This document shows, piece after piece, positions 62,006 through 64,000 of a DNA stretch of 64,000 bases. The notes under the pieces are model-generated. The model saw only the letters and a list, made by a program, of their open reading frames with translations. It was not told the DNA's origin and did not search any database. The stretch is from contig CAMGYJ010000003.1 of NCBI GenBank assembly GCA_946122785.1, forward strand, positions 27,669,811-27,733,810, read 5' to 3'. The stretch comes from Linum tenue (Eukaryota > Streptophyta > Magnoliopsida > Malpighiales > Linaceae). Numbering within the stretch: position 1 is the first letter of the stretch; every line of letters begins with the position of its first letter. Position numbers and translations under genes: made by a program.

Positions 62006-63349
62006 TGATAGACCGTCATTTACACATGTTTTTACCCTCATACTTTCACCGTTTGAGGTGTTGATTCTCGTGTTTTAGGCCGATTTCACGCTAGGTTGTG
62101 CTTGTTTGTGTTATTTCAGGTCCTAGTACGCGAATGAAGGCTTAGGAGCGAGTCTGGGGTCGATTGGACGCAGAACGGACGAAGGGCGAGCTTTTTGGGG
62201 AGTGCACGGGCAGACCAGGAGGCTGCACGGCCGTGCACTTGAGCCATTTGGCCGTGCACCTCATGTCGAGGCCATGCACGGCCAGACCCTGAAGATTGCA
62301 CGGCCGTGCGCCTGGCCGTGCAAGGTGGATGAAGGCCGAATAATTGATACGGTGCGTTTTGAGGGTGCACGGCCAGAATGGTGTTGTGCACGGCCGTGCA
62401 CCTGGCCGTGCAACTCGGGAAAGTCGGTTTTAAAGCCTAATTCGAGCCAAAAGTGGGAGAATGGTGTTTTCAGAGCAAAAACAGAGCCCTAGAGAGAGAA
62501 AGTGCGAAGAACACACCCTAGAAGCTGTCTTAGAGCTGGATTTCATCGAATCGAGCTTGGAGATCGTCATAGGAGTGGAAATCATCGTCCCGGAGCAGAT
62601 TATCCTCATCGTTATGAGTATGACTAATCCGATTCTTGTTTTCTCTTCTCTCTCTATGGAGTAGAACCCTTCTCTCACTTGGGTATGAAGAACCCTAGTT
62701 CCTTGTGTTAGGGATTTGATTGTAATGACTTGGGATGATATTACTGTTTGATTTTAATCGAATGACGCATGTTTAATGAATTGATTTGAGTCTGATCAGC
62801 TTTTCTCAATTTCTGCTGCAACCTGAGATAGATAGAATCTGATTAGGTTGTTAGAGCCTCTTCATTCGATAGTAGGAGATTGGCTATACGAGAGTTAGCC
62901 AGTTGACTGCTTTGTACTGGTGTTCTTGGCGCCAGTAGTGGAGTTCTGTGTTCATAGCCTCAGCTTTCTATCCCGGTGAAGACTAGTCGTCTGCCGGGTA
63001 GTTAGACTGAGAGGGCTTGGTCAGCTTAAGAGATTCCAAGCTACTGTCGGATCTTCCGCAGTCTAATCAACAGTAAATCAACCCAGGGAATTGCAATTGA
63101 ACCTAACTAAGGGGCTAGGGGGACTCAATCCCGAGTGACTCTTGCCTGCTTTAGAAACTCGAACAATTTACTGCTTTCTTGTTGCTTTTACTTTTCACAA
63201 CAATCACTCGACTTAGTTTGCTAGATAATAGAGAATCACGGAGTAAGCAGTAGATCTAGACCCCGGGTTGATAATTAAACTTGCCTATACTGCAGTCCCT
63301 TTCATTGGTTACACTTGGCCATTGTTAGGTGTTGTGTTTTAGCGTGTCA
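62006..63349 (+). repeat. Athila-like LTR of a different family (copy 3)
   Basis: 1344 bp from TGATAGACCG to GCGTGTCA. It shares TTTCACGCTAGGTT and the 3' end with the other Athila-like LTRs, but has a different U3. That U3 is dominated by GCACGGCCGTGC palindromes and half sites (62203-62412). The U5 loop TTACACTTGG is at 63298-63329 with an imperfect stem. Confidence 0.87.
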
Positions 63350-63355
63350 AGTTTT

Positions 63356-63373
63356 TGGCGCCGTTGCCTGGGA
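63356..63373 (+). other. Primer-binding site, tRNA-Asp type (copy 3)
   Basis: TGGCGCCGTTGCCTGGGA, one base different from the copy 2 site, six bases after the LTR end. Confidence 0.88.
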
Positions 63374-63493
63374 CCCCTCTAGGTTATTGGGGAAACGTGA
63401 GAATTTGTTACTCTAGCTTTTATTTACTGCATTTTATCTCTTCCACCTGTGTGCCTTCACGGGTTGCTTCTGCTGATTGTGTGCATGTAGTGC

Positions 63494-64000
63494 ATGACCC
63501 GTAGCCAGTCGGGAGATCTACTACCGTTAGACCAGGAGCTTGAACGAACTTGCAGGAACTTCAAGCGGGCTCTAAAGGCGCGACTGGCTGTGGAGGAGGC
63601 GCTAACACAGCTGCAGTTAGGAGAAGAAGAAGAAGGAGAGATGGGTGATCCGCAGAACAACAATGTGATCCCCGGGGAGCAGACCATGGGATCCTACTGG
63701 ACCGCTAGGGCTGCGGACATGAGGTCCCCCATTCAACACCCTCAGGTCCCAGCCAACAACTTTGAGGTGAGCACCTCCGTGATCACCATGCTGCGCGGTT
63801 CAGTAGTGTTCCGTGGTAAGGAGGGAGAGTGCCCTCGATCACATCTTAGGCGATTCCACGAGCTCATCGATGGGATCAAGATCAATGGGGTACCAGCAGA
63901 TGCCATCCAGCTGAGGTACTTCCCATTCACTCTGGAGGGGCAGGCCAAGGAGTGGCTAGACACTCGACCTCCGGGCTCCATCACCACGTTCGCCAACCTG
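63494..64000 (+). CDS. Gag polyprotein of Athila-like element (copy 3), runs off the window
   Basis: Open from ATG (63494) for 169 codons to the last base, with no stop or shift. The start MTRSQSGDLLPLDQE parallels copy 2. It continues through an acidic stretch, YWTARAADMRSP, and the capsid region with FRGKEGECPRSHLRRFHEL, INGVPADAIQLRYFPFTLEGQAKEWL. Unlike copy 2 it has no damage in the same span, so this element may be younger. Gag forms the particle that encloses element RNA during replication. The rest lies outside the window. Confidence 0.9.
   Translation, partial: MTRSQSGDLLPLDQELERTCRNFKRALKARLAVEEALTQLQLGEEEEGEMGDPQNNNVIPGEQTMGSYWTARAADMRSPIQHPQVPANNFEVSTSVITMLRGSVVFRGKEGECPRSHLRRFHELIDGIKINGVPADAIQLRYFPFTLEGQAKEWLDTRPPGSITTFANL

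Overview
This is nuclear DNA of a flowering plant, most likely a eudicot. Five intron-bearing plant genes are recognisable, with canonical GT-AG introns. They sit in a matrix of nested plant transposable elements: Ty3/gypsy LTR elements of Athila type, hAT, PIF/Harbinger and Mutator-like MITEs, tRNA-derived SINEs, a LINE end, a TRIM and a Helitron end. I cannot name the species from sequence alone.

Genes, all reconstructed by joining exons by hand: (1) a METTL23-type methyltransferase, + strand, 7 exons, 5610-6854, 223 aa, with a truncated duplicate of its first two exons at 133-1468; (2) a type-1 Ser/Thr protein phosphatase catalytic subunit (PP1/TOPP), + strand, 3 exons, 26223-28119, 316 aa; (3) an FBS-type F-box protein, + strand, 4 exons, 33374-34703, 270 aa; (4) a La-related protein of the LARP1b/c group, - strand, 6 exons, 39599-42990, 522 aa; (5) an MCA1/MCA2-type mechanosensitive Ca2+ channel protein, - strand, 7 exons, 50511-52854, 419 aa. 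They are unrelated housekeeping or signalling genes with no operon-like relationship.

Layout. 1-5.5 kb: partial METTL23 duplicate split by a MULE with a 10-bp target duplication, then small MITEs and a 1.5-kb fold-back element. 5.6-6.9 kb: intact METTL23. 7.6-18.6 kb: retroelement graveyard with a reverse-strand Athila-like element whose primer-binding site is extended into a whole tRNA-Asp copy, a solo LTR with another solo LTR inside it, and remains of a further gypsy element. 18.7-25.7 kb: a second fold-back element with GGTCGACC arrays between 180-190-bp direct repeats, a Helitron terminus and a possible MULE. 26-35 kb: PP1, a SINE/hAT/SINE nest, the F-box gene. 35-38.6 kb: small inverted-repeat elements and an LTR. 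39.6-43 kb: LARP1. 43.5-50 kb: LTR piece, hAT element, a Pack-MULE carrying a broken AGC-family kinase fragment, a hAT element containing a TRIM, a LINE end. 50.5-54 kb: MCA. 54.6-57.2 kb: MULE-like element full of AGTGGTAC-type repeats. 57.4-64 kb: two different + strand Athila-like LTRs, one with a broken gag-pro region, the other starting a gag that is open to the window edge.

Most noteworthy: the full-length tRNA-Asp relic joined to mid-gag (11599-11673), and an 11-bp stem with a conserved loop found with compensating changes at the primer-proximal end of five different LTRs.
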